64,000 nucleotides of DNA, taken from the NCBI GenBank assembly GCA_910585435.1, contig CAJUEJ010000023.1, positions 3,833 to 67,832 on the forward strand, read 5' to 3'. This DNA comes from an uncultured Hungatella sp. (GTDB lineage: Bacteria; Bacillota; Clostridia; Lachnospirales; Lachnospiraceae). Numbering within the stretch: position 1 is the first letter of the stretch; every line of letters begins with the position of its first letter. A program made the translations under genes and the position numbers. The notes below the pieces were generated by a model. It was not told the DNA's origin. It ran no database searches and saw only the letters and a program-made list of their open reading frames with translations. This document shows, piece after piece, positions 26,829-34,006 of this stretch.

Positions 26829-27992
26829 ATGAATAAGGTGCGTTTAGGAGTGATCGGAATCGGCAGCATGGGTTCGAGCCACAGCAGGTGGCTGGCAGAT
26901 GGACAGGTGGAAGGTTCTTGTCTTAGTGCCGTGTGTGATATTGATGAGGCCAGGAGGGCATGGGCCCGGGAGAATCTGCCTTCTGAGGTCAGGGTATATG
27001 ACAATTATCTGGAACTGTTGGACAGCGGGGAAGTGGACGGGGTGATCATCGCGGTACCCCACTATCTGCATCCCGAGATGGCGGCAGCAGCGCTGGAGCG
27101 GGAGCTTCATGTGATGGTGGAGAAGCCGGCAGGAGTCTATGTGAACCAGATCCGGGAGATGAACCAAGCAGCAGAAAGAAGGCCGGAGCTGGTGTTTGGC
27201 ATGATGTTTAACCAGAGAATGAATCCTCTTTATCAGAAGGTGAAGGAGATTTTGGAAGAGGGAACTATCGGTGCTATCCGGCGGGTGAACTGGATCATCA
27301 CCAGCTGGTGGAGGACGCAGAAGTACTATGATTCCAGCCCGTGGAGAGCGACCTGGGCCGGGGAAGGAGGAGGGGTGCTGGTAAATCAGGCGCCTCATCA
27401 GCTGGATCTGCTTCAGTGGCTTTGTGGCATGCCTGTAACCATGGAGGCGCATCTTAAATATGGATCTCACCGGGATATACAGGTAGAGGATGATGTGACA
27501 GCCTATTTTGAGTATGCCAACGGGGCCAGCGGCACTTTCATCACCTGTACCCACGATGCTCTGGGCACAGATCGTCTGGAGATTCACGGAGACAACGGCA
27601 AGATTATCATCACCGACAGCCGGGCCGTGACGGTCAGGAAGCTGAAGAAACCGGAACAGATTCTGAACAGGGAACTGGACTTCCGCCAGATGCTGGCCCT
27701 GGTGAAGGGACAGACAGGAGAGAAGCTGTATACAGAGGAATGTTTTGAATGTCCGGAGAACTGGGATCAGCAGCATATTGATGTGCTGATTAATTTTACC
27801 GGCGCTATTTTAAGAGGTGAGAAGCTGATTGCTCCAGGCCAGGAGGGTATAAAGGCGGTGGAGATTGCCAATGCCATGTTCCTGTCAGACTGGCTGGGAC
27901 GGGCAGTGGAACTGCCGGTGGACGGCGATCTGTTCTATGAAAAACTTAAAGAGAGGATCAAAGAGGAGCAGGAGGGAAGGCAGATTCTGTGA
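26829..27992 (+). CDS. Gfo/Idh/MocA family oxidoreductase
   Basis: NAD(P)-dependent sugar or polyol dehydrogenase, 387 aa. The N-terminal Rossmann fold shows GVIGIGSMGSSHSRWL. The family signature EKPAGVY follows around residue 97-103, and the C-terminal substrate domain contains GGVLVNQAPHQLDLLQWLCG with the catalytic-region Asp/His. Its place after an importer and before a TIM-barrel isomerase suggests oxidation of the imported sugar, as in inositol or 3-keto-glycoside pathways. That assignment is inference. The ribosome site is AGAAGGAGGAAAG. Confidence 0.9.
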   Translation: MNKVRLGVIGIGSMGSSHSRWLADGQVEGSCLSAVCDIDEARRAWARENLPSEVRVYDNYLELLDSGEVDGVIIAVPHYLHPEMAAAALERELHVMVEKPAGVYVNQIREMNQAAERRPELVFGMMFNQRMNPLYQKVKEILEEGTIGAIRRVNWIITSWWRTQKYYDSSPWRATWAGEGGGVLVNQAPHQLDLLQWLCGMPVTMEAHLKYGSHRDIQVEDDVTAYFEYANGASGTFITCTHDALGTDRLEIHGDNGKIIITDSRAVTVRKLKKPEQILNRELDFRQMLALVKGQTGEKLYTEECFECPENWDQQHIDVLINFTGAILRGEKLIAPGQEGIKAVEIANAMFLSDWLGRAVELPVDGDLFYEKLKERIKEEQEGRQIL

Positions 27993-28008
27993 AAGGAGAT
28001 AAAGTGAC

Positions 28009-28875
28009 ATGAGAGAAGGCGAAAAGGGTGCGCCCAGGATGGCGCTGAATATGTCCATGGTGAAGACCATCATGTGGGAGCACGGTCCGGACTACACCTT
28101 TCAGCGGGTAAAGGAGGCAGGTCTGTCTTATTTTGAGCTATCTCAGGCAGATATGACTGATGCTTTTATTGAGCAGGTTCTGGAAGCCTCTGCCAGGCAT
28201 GGGGTGAAGGTGATATCCACCAGTGTAAATTACAAGCCTCTTTTTGGGGCAGGTGCAAAGGGCTTTGATATTGAGAAAGACCTGGATCGCATCATCCAGG
28301 TTAATAAGCGTCTGGGAGTTAACTATGTGCGGGATTCTCTGATTCCGAAAACCTGTATCTGCAATGAGGAGGGCTACTACAAAGCGGCTGAGGATTTGAA
28401 TCACTATGGGAAGCTGCTCATTGAGGAAGGGCTGAAGCTGTACTATCATAACCATCATTTTGAATTCGAGAAATTTCAGGGAAAGACAGGATTTGAACTG
28501 CTGGTAGAGAACACGGATCCAAGGCTGGTGGGCTTCGAGATAGACGTTCATTGGATCCAGAGGGCGGGACATGATCCGGTGAAGTGGATCCGGCGTCTGG
28601 CCGGGAGAGAGGATCTGGTGCATCTGAAGGACTACCGGATCCGTTTTCCAGATGGAGAGCCGTCTCAGGATATTTTCCACAGAGAGCAGTGCATTCAATT
28701 TGCAGAGATTGGAGAGGGAAATCTGGACATGAAGGCCATCATAGAGGCAGCTGTGGAGGGCGGCGCTGTGTATCTGCCTATTGAACAGGATCAGACTTAT
28801 GGCAGAGATCCTTTTGAATGTATCCAGACAAGTGTGGAGAATATCTGTAGTATGGGATTCGGGGAGTATTTGTGA
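28009..28875 (+). CDS. Sugar phosphate isomerase/epimerase (AP endonuclease-2-like TIM barrel)
   Basis: Cytoplasmic TIM-barrel enzyme of the xylose-isomerase-like superfamily, 288 aa. Likely metal-binding residues lie in LYYHNHHFEFEKF, GFEIDVHWIQRAG, LVHLKDYRI and YLPIEQDQTYG, matching the usual E/D/H/E set. It starts 16 bp after the oxidoreductase behind AAAGGAGA, and ends the sugar regulon. Such proteins pair with Gfo/Idh/MocA enzymes for inosose or 3-keto-sugar steps. No transcription terminator is obvious before the invertible element that follows. Confidence 0.88.
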   Translation: MREGEKGAPRMALNMSMVKTIMWEHGPDYTFQRVKEAGLSYFELSQADMTDAFIEQVLEASARHGVKVISTSVNYKPLFGAGAKGFDIEKDLDRIIQVNKRLGVNYVRDSLIPKTCICNEEGYYKAAEDLNHYGKLLIEEGLKLYYHNHHFEFEKFQGKTGFELLVENTDPRLVGFEIDVHWIQRAGHDPVKWIRRLAGREDLVHLKDYRIRFPDGEPSQDIFHREQCIQFAEIGEGNLDMKAIIEAAVEGGAVYLPIEQDQTYGRDPFECIQTSVENICSMGFGEYL

Positions 28876-28983
28876 GAAGGGGGAATTTATATCTCTGGCT
28901 TTTGCTGGCGGAAGGGCAGATTTCATTCATGGGGGGATTTTTTTCGTTAGCTTAATGAGAAAATTTTGGAATAAATAGACAGT

Positions 28984-29015
28984 AGTGGGGAAAAACCCAT
29001 AGGTTTTTCCCCACT
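28984..29015 (+). repeat. Left recombination site of the invertible element
   Basis: Perfect palindrome: 14-base arm AGTGGGGAAAAACC (28984-28997), centre CATA, mirrored arm to 29015. Bases 28985-29012 are the exact reverse complement of the right site at 29175-29202; only the centre (CATA against TATG) tells the two orientations apart. This is the layout expected for a serine invertase crossover site. Confidence 0.88.
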
Positions 29016-29087
29016 GTGTGATTATAGAAATGTATCCTTAAGTTTACAGAATTCAGTACTAAAACTTTATAAAAGAGTTACAAAATT

Positions 29088-29117
29088 GGGCAAATTCATA
29101 AAATTTGCTCTTTTTTT
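29088..29117 (+). terminator. Intrinsic terminator inside the invertible segment
   Basis: Stem GCAAATT (29090-29096) with AATTTGC (29102-29108), lengthened by a G-U and a G-C pair, loop CATAA, then seven T (29111-29117). The T-run follows on the plus strand only, so it stops transcription heading for loaP in this orientation. Confidence 0.8.
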
Positions 29118-29174
29118 ATTTCAATTTAACGTCTATAGGATAGCACAATGGGGAAAAATTTGCAAGAGGTTTTC

Positions 29175-29202
29175 GGGGAAAAACCTATGGGTTTTTCCCC
29201 AC
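29175..29202 (-). repeat. Right recombination site of the invertible element
   Basis: Palindrome with arms GGGGAAAAACC and GGTTTTTCCCC around TATG (29186-29189), extended by AC on the right. All 28 bases match the reverse complement of the left site. A partial half-site (TGGGGAAAAA) also occurs just inside at 29149-29158. Confidence 0.88.
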
Positions 29203-29212
29203 GGGATGGGAG

Positions 29213-29457
29213 AAATGGCGCATAGGGATCGCTTCGGAGTGACTATGAAGCTGCTTTGGCAGCTGGCTGTCGTTGTTTGGTAGCAAGATCGTGAGATGGA
29301 TAGATGGGGGGATTGCCATATGTGGTGTGTTGTCCACGTAAAGGATGGGAGAGAACAGCATACGGAGGATTTTGTTGCAGGCCTGCTTCCGGAAAGCCTG
29401 CATGCACAGTGTTTCCACCTGATCCGAAGCAGAAGGAAGAAATACCAGGGGCAGTGG
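29213..29457 (+). repeat. Leader plus 5' loaP direct repeat, copy 2
   Basis: Counterpart of 16151-16394, with only scattered substitutions and one extra G in the G-run before the start codon. It contains the same GCTGC-TTTG-GCAGC hairpin in the untranslated leader. Its left neighbour is the right recombination site. Confidence 0.9.
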
Positions 29458-29844
29458 CAGACTGTATATGAAGATTTATTTCCCGGGTATGTGTTTATCC
29501 ATACGGATCAGCCGGAGAAGGTGTACAAGGAGCTTAAGAAGACACCCAAGCCTAAGCTTTTGTTCAGCGATGATGAGTATGTGTCTACTTTGGAAAAACG
29601 AGAATCTGATTTGATAGAAAAGCTTGCAGACAGAAACGGCAGGATAGGAATATCAAAGGTAAGGATTGGGAAAGACGGAAAGATTCATTATCTGTCCGGG
29701 CCTCTGTCAGGAATGGGAAGTATGGTGAGGCGGGTGAATCTTCATAAAAGGATTGCAGAGATAGAAACGGAAATGATGGGGAGAAAGAGAATTTTATATC
29801 TGGGAATTGAGATTGAGGCAGATGAGAGAAGAGATATTGGTTGA
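29320..29844 (+). CDS. loaP: NusG-like antiterminator LoaP (copy 2)
   Basis: First gene after the invertible segment; 174 aa from MWCVVHVKDG. The NGN domain includes RSRRKKYQGQW and LFPGYVFIHT. The C-terminal part (SGPLSGMGSMVRRVNLHKRIAEIETEMMGRKR) corresponds to the KOW region. Its first 46 residues nearly equal those of the loaP at 16257, while the rest differs. LoaP proteins load on RNA polymerase at an RNA hairpin in the operon leader and carry it past terminators. Only 9 bp separate it from a second loaP, so the pair forms one transcript ahead of the polysaccharide genes. Confidence 0.9.
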   Translation: MWCVVHVKDGREQHTEDFVAGLLPESLHAQCFHLIRSRRKKYQGQWQTVYEDLFPGYVFIHTDQPEKVYKELKKTPKPKLLFSDDEYVSTLEKRESDLIEKLADRNGRIGISKVRIGKDGKIHYLSGPLSGMGSMVRRVNLHKRIAEIETEMMGRKRILYLGIEIEADERRDIG

Positions 29845-29853
29845 AGTCTGCTT

Positions 29854-30372
29854 ATGGAGAGAATCACTGTGTGGTATGTGATACAGGTCTATACAGGGAC
29901 AGAAGAAGAAATCTGCCGACAGTGCCGGTGCAAGGTGGCAGAAAAGGATGAAGATGTATTTGTCCTTCTGGCAGAGCGAATGACAAAGATTAGAGGACAG
30001 TGGACGCTGATAACCGGCCGGCTGTTTCCAGGATATGTGTTTGTCAAAACAGAAAACATTGAAGATTTTTTTATGCGCCTGAGAAGAATTGATGCAATGA
30101 CGAAGGTGTTGCGAACCGGTGAGGACATGACACCGATTCATCCGGAAGAAGAGAGTTACCTTCGGCTGCTTGGCGGGGATGAACACGTTGTAAAGTATTC
30201 GGAAGGATATCTGGAAGGGGAAAAGCTGATTGTCACATCTGGTGCTATGAAAAATTTTCGGGGAACTGTCAAAAAAGTGCTGCGGCATAAGCGGCTGGTG
30301 GTACTGGAGGTACCTTTGATGGGGCGGATTGTGGAAGTGACTGTGGGGCTTGGGATTGTAAAGAGGCAGTAG
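29854..30372 (+). CDS. loaP: NusG-like antiterminator LoaP (copy 3)
   Basis: Second tandem NusG paralog, 172 aa. It starts MERITVWYVIQVYTGTEEE, the usual LoaP opening, with NGN motif GRLFPGYVFVKTE and a KOW-like segment LIVTSGAMKNFRGTVKKVL. From GQWTLITG to the end it is the parent-like sequence of the second half of the loaP at 16257. No strong ribosome site precedes it, which suggests coupling to the gene 9 bp upstream. It differs from copy 2 over most of its length, so the two may recognise different leaders or work in sequence. Confidence 0.9.
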   Translation: MERITVWYVIQVYTGTEEEICRQCRCKVAEKDEDVFVLLAERMTKIRGQWTLITGRLFPGYVFVKTENIEDFFMRLRRIDAMTKVLRTGEDMTPIHPEEESYLRLLGGDEHVVKYSEGYLEGEKLIVTSGAMKNFRGTVKKVLRHKRLVVLEVPLMGRIVEVTVGLGIVKRQ

Positions 30373-30636
30373 TACTTTAGTGTGGTGACACACGGATGTG
30401 AGACAGTCAGGGTACTGGTTGCCGGAATGTGTTTTATAAAAGTTATGGACTGCATCGGACGCTTCGCGCGCTGTGTAGGAAATGACGGACATAGGGGGTT
30501 GGTTATTCAGAGGAGTTTCTAAAGAGGAAATACGCTTCTGGAATGGCGAAGCCTGCTCTGAAACAGATATTATTCTGCATACAAGAGTCCAGAAAACCGG
30601 GCTCTTTCTACAATATAAAAATGAAGGAACAGGAAC
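30373..30636 (+). other. Leader of the polysaccharide operon
   Basis: No gene is supported in this 264-bp gap between loaP and the first biosynthetic gene. It contains GC-rich foldable sequence (GGACGCTTCGCGCGC near 30457) and is the expected location of a LoaP recognition hairpin. I could not confirm a specific structure by eye. The short frame at 30482 overlaps the next gene and looks spurious. Confidence 0.4.
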
Positions 30637-31980
30637 ATGTACGATTTTCGATCAGATCCTCGTTTTAAAGGAATTATACCGTTTGAAAGAAAAGTTTATC
30701 TGGCATCCCCTGCTATGCACGGGGAAGAGCTTGAATATGTAAAGGAAGCCATTGATTCCGGCTGGGTAACAACGGTCGGGGAGAATATTAATGAGCTGGA
30801 AAAAGCCGTGGCCCAAAAAGCAGGTGTGCGGTGTGCTGTAGGGCTTAGCAGCGGAACAGCCGCATTACATATGGCTGTGAAGCTGGCGGCAGAGAAAATA
30901 TATGGAAGCAGTACAGGAATCAGCACGCCATTGGGCATGGGAACAGGCGGAGCGCTAAAAGGCGTCCGCATATTCTGCTCGGACATGACATTTGCTGCCA
31001 CAGTGAATCCTGTGGTTTATGAAGGCGGGGAGCCGGTTTTTATAGACACAGAATATGAAACCTGGAACATGTCGCCAGAAGCGCTGGAGCAGGCATTTAG
31101 GATTTATCCTGATGTGAAGATTGTGGTTATGGCCCATTTGTATGGTACGCCGGGAAAGATAGAAGAGATTCGGACGATCTGCCGTACTCATGGAGCGTTC
31201 TTGATTGAAGATGCGGCGGAATCATTCGGAGCAGCATATAAAGGGATTCAGACAGGATGTTTTGGAGACTGCGGGGTTATCAGCTTTAACGGAAATAAGA
31301 TCATCACCGGAAGTTCTGGAGGGATGTTTTTGACAAATAGTGAAGAAGACGGCAATAAAGTCCGCAAGTGGTCAACCCAGTCCCGGGAAGCAGCACCCTG
31401 GTACCAACATGAAGAGCCTGGCTATAACTACCGGATGAGCAATGTGATCGCTGGTGTGGCAAGAGGGCAGATGGGGTATCTGGAGGAGCATATCAGAAAG
31501 AAGAAAGCTGTATATAAGAGATACCGGGATGGTTTAAAAGACCTGCCTGTAAGGATGAATCCCTTTGACAGTGAAAACAGTTCGCCCAATTTCTGGCTGA
31601 GCTGCATGACAATCGAACCAGATGGTATGTGCAGACAGGTAAGAGGAGAGCGTGAAGCCCTTTACATAAGTGAGCCGGGAAAAACCTGCCCGACTGAGAT
31701 TTTAGAGGTATTGAATGCATTTGGGGCAGAAGGCAGACCGATCTGGAAGCCTATGCACATGCAGCCCATTTACCGAATGAATGGATTTGTTACCAGAGAA
31801 GGGAATGGGAGAGGAAGGACGAATGCTTATATAAATGGAGGAATGGCTGGGAGAGATGGGAAGCCGATAGATGTGGGGGAAGATATTTTCCAAAGAGGCT
31901 TGTGTCTGCCGTCTGATATTAAGATGAGCTGTTCAACTCAGAATGCAATCATTCATATAGTATGTCAGTGCTTTAAATAA
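30637..31980 (+). CDS. DegT/DnrJ/EryC1/StrS family sugar aminotransferase
   Basis: PLP-dependent aminotransferase that adds an amino group to a keto sugar nucleotide, 447 aa. The conserved pieces are GLSSGTAALHMAV, the PLP-site EDAAESFGA, and the Schiff-base lysine in SFNGNKIITGSSGGM. It resembles PglE-type enzymes that work with a PglC-type transferase, the product of the next gene, so a diamino-trideoxy sugar such as bacillosamine is a reasonable first residue. The matching 4,6-dehydratase and acetyltransferase are not in this window. Two inserts (GSSTGISTPLGMGTGGALK, and NGGMAGRDGKPIDVG late) look longer than usual. Confidence 0.9.
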   Translation: MYDFRSDPRFKGIIPFERKVYLASPAMHGEELEYVKEAIDSGWVTTVGENINELEKAVAQKAGVRCAVGLSSGTAALHMAVKLAAEKIYGSSTGISTPLGMGTGGALKGVRIFCSDMTFAATVNPVVYEGGEPVFIDTEYETWNMSPEALEQAFRIYPDVKIVVMAHLYGTPGKIEEIRTICRTHGAFLIEDAAESFGAAYKGIQTGCFGDCGVISFNGNKIITGSSGGMFLTNSEEDGNKVRKWSTQSREAAPWYQHEEPGYNYRMSNVIAGVARGQMGYLEEHIRKKKAVYKRYRDGLKDLPVRMNPFDSENSSPNFWLSCMTIEPDGMCRQVRGEREALYISEPGKTCPTEILEVLNAFGAEGRPIWKPMHMQPIYRMNGFVTREGNGRGRTNAYINGGMAGRDGKPIDVGEDIFQRGLCLPSDIKMSCSTQNAIIHIVCQCFK

Positions 31981-31993
31981 AAAAAGGAATCAT

Positions 31994-32734
31994 ATGAAAA
32001 GATTAAGCAGAAAGAAAAGGATTATATTGTTATCATTAACCGCTGGTATCGGGATGGCAATGGGAGCATATGGGAAGTTCAAAAAGGAGAGGAAAAAAGC
32101 AGAGGAAACAGGAGGGCATATTCCCTATGGTGTTTATGAAGCTGCGGTAAAACGGACTCTTGATATTGCTCTGGCAGTAACAGCATTTATTGTCTTTAGT
32201 CCGTTAATGGCAGTAACAGCATTGCTGGTAAAAATTAAACTGGGTTCCCCGGTTCTGTTTAAACAAAAACGACCGGGACGAAATGGAAAGATATTTACCA
32301 TCTTTAAATTCCGGACAATGAATGATAAAAAGAACTCCAAAGGAGAATTGCTTCCCGATGAAGAAAGGCTGACTCCTTTTGGAAAAATGCTGCGGAGTAC
32401 AAGTCTTGACGAGCTTCCGGAATTATACAATATTCTGTCAGGAGACATGTCCATTGTCGGCCCCAGGCCGCTATTAGTGGAATATCTTCCAAGATATAAT
32501 GAAACACAGGCACGGCGGCATGAGGTCAGGCCGGGGCTAACAGGGCTGGCCCAGGTATCAGGACGCAATGGATTATCATGGGATGAAAAATTTCTGGATG
32601 ACTTAAAGTATGTGGAACGTATTACATTTTTAAACGATTTGGCCATTGTGATAAAGACGATTTTTACTGTGTTAAAGAAAGAAGGAATTAATGCGGGAGA
32701 AAAAGTTACAATGCCGGAATTTATGGGAAATTAA
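31994..32734 (+). CDS. Priming phosphoglycosyl transferase (PglC/WcaJ-like sugar transferase)
   Basis: Membrane enzyme that puts the first sugar-phosphate on undecaprenyl phosphate, starting each repeat unit. It has 246 aa, with a short N-terminal hydrophobic stretch (IILLSLTAGIGMAMGAYG) and the re-entrant helix TLDIALAVTAFIVFSPLMAV. The catalytic domain holds GSPVLFKQKRPG, the Asp-Glu pair in TSLDELPELYN, and VGPRPLL and RPGLTGLAQVSGRNG. It follows the aminotransferase by 13 bp. Together they define the reducing-end sugar of the polymer. Confidence 0.92.
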   Translation: MKRLSRKKRIILLSLTAGIGMAMGAYGKFKKERKKAEETGGHIPYGVYEAAVKRTLDIALAVTAFIVFSPLMAVTALLVKIKLGSPVLFKQKRPGRNGKIFTIFKFRTMNDKKNSKGELLPDEERLTPFGKMLRSTSLDELPELYNILSGDMSIVGPRPLLVEYLPRYNETQARRHEVRPGLTGLAQVSGRNGLSWDEKFLDDLKYVERITFLNDLAIVIKTIFTVLKKEGINAGEKVTMPEFMGN

Positions 32735-32878
32735 CATTAAAGAATAACTGTTTTGGCTAATGTATCAATCTATTTGTGCCACTTGGTAGAAATTATAGGT
32801 TTTTGTAAGTCTGTCCATGATATGTCAATATGGTAAAGACATTTGTAGATAACCTTCAAAAGAGAAAAGGAGAATTTT
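32735..32878 (+). other. Gap marking composition change in operon
   Basis: AT-rich 144-bp gap without a gene. From here on the operon is markedly richer in A and T than the two genes before it, so this is a likely exchange point for the variable part of the locus. An AAAGGAGAATTTT site at its end serves the next gene. Confidence 0.4.
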
Positions 32879-33967
32879 ATGAATGTTATGCTCTTTTCGC
32901 GGATAATAGCTAAATCAGGTGTGGGTAACTACATGAAACTGTTATCTAATGAATTGGCTCGGCAAGGGCATTATGTTGTAGTCGTTTCTACGAATAATGA
33001 AATGGAGATAGGTGGAACTGAGAGAATTATATTTGAAAAACTGGATAATCTTTCAAAAAAACCAATAGATATAATAAAAAATATCAAACATTTACGAAAA
33101 ATAATTATGACGCATCATATAGATATTGTACATTGTCATCATAGGATGGCTGCCTTCTATATGAGACTATATAATTCATTTTATCATATACCCATCGTAT
33201 ATACATTACATTTGGCAGATGTACCTTGTAACTATATCTATAGGAAGATGACGTTTGTTGGCGATAAAGCCATGGGTGTATCTTCAGAAGTTAGTATTTT
33301 TTTGGTTGATAAATTGAAAGTACCGAAAGATAAGGTTGTAACAGTTTTTAATGGTGTGGAACCGGGGGGGTTGACTCCATTAATTGTGGAAGAAAAGAGA
33401 ATAGTTCGTAAAAAATGGGATATACCAGAAGGCAGTATAGTTTTTTCGCTCCATTCACGGATTGAAGAGGTAAAGAACCAGCTACTTATTGTAGAAGCTG
33501 TGAAAAGATTGGACAAAGAAGAACGGAAAAAAGTGATTATCCTATGCAGTGGAGTTAAAACCGGTGAATATTATAAAAAAGTAATGGATACTATCGAAAA
33601 CTACAAATTGAAGGAGTACTTTCGATTTATAGGTTGGGCCGATACAAGGGAGGTATTAGGAATCTCTGATTTTTTGATATGTCCAAGCCGGAACGAGGGA
33701 TTTCTGCTTACTTCTGTGGAAGCATTTTTTATGAAAATTCCTGTATTTCGGACAGAAACAGCCGGGTTTAGAGATCAGAAATATTGCTTTCCAATTAGTA
33801 TGGATGATCCGGAGATTACTACTGCAATAATGAGAGATATTTATCAAAATGGGGTGGAGAAATACTATAAATATGTGCAAGAGGCATATTTGTATGCTAT
33901 GGAGAATTTTACAGTAAAGGTTATGGCAGAAAAAATTGTACAGGTGTATAGGGATGTTGGGGCATAG
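32879..33967 (+). CDS. Glycosyltransferase family 4
   Basis: GT-B fold retaining glycosyltransferase, 362 aa. The N-terminal domain shows SGVGNYMKLLSNELARQGHYV and VHCHHRMAAFY. The C-terminal nucleotide-sugar domain has the EX7E-like motif in CPSRNEGFLLTSVEAFF. It transfers one sugar to the lipid-linked repeat on the cytoplasmic face. Donor and linkage cannot be assigned from sequence alone. It is the first gene of the AT-rich part of the operon. Confidence 0.88.
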   Translation: MNVMLFSRIIAKSGVGNYMKLLSNELARQGHYVVVVSTNNEMEIGGTERIIFEKLDNLSKKPIDIIKNIKHLRKIIMTHHIDIVHCHHRMAAFYMRLYNSFYHIPIVYTLHLADVPCNYIYRKMTFVGDKAMGVSSEVSIFLVDKLKVPKDKVVTVFNGVEPGGLTPLIVEEKRIVRKKWDIPEGSIVFSLHSRIEEVKNQLLIVEAVKRLDKEERKKVIILCSGVKTGEYYKKVMDTIENYKLKEYFRFIGWADTREVLGISDFLICPSRNEGFLLTSVEAFFMKIPVFRTETAGFRDQKYCFPISMDDPEITTAIMRDIYQNGVEKYYKYVQEAYLYAMENFTVKVMAEKIVQVYRDVGA

Positions 33968-34006
33968 AAGACAGAAAAAGACATCTATAATAATATTGGA
34001 GATAAG

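Larger units (their letters stand above)
28985..29202. promoter_or_regulatory. Putative invertible promoter segment upstream of loaP2-loaP3
   Basis: A ~160-bp AT-rich segment lies between two inverted palindromic sites. In the present orientation the only perfect -10, TATAAT on the minus strand (29021-29026), has a weak CTGTAA 17 bases upstream and reads out of the left end, away from the loaP genes. A plus-strand promoter-like pair, TTTACA (29043-29048) and TTTATA (29066-29071) with 17 bases between, is followed at once by a terminator. Inverting the segment would point the TATAAT promoter at loaP and the terminator away. Inversion itself is inferred from the repeats, not observed. Confidence 0.75.

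Noticed and set aside
28009..28080. Later start for the TIM-barrel gene at 28009 (MALNMSMVK)
   Set aside because: The AAAGGAGA site fits the first ATG; the later one has no ribosome site at a proper distance.
30482..30742. Open frame of 86 codons before the aminotransferase gene
   Set aside because: No ribosome site or family match, and it runs into the aminotransferase in another frame; more likely an operon leader.
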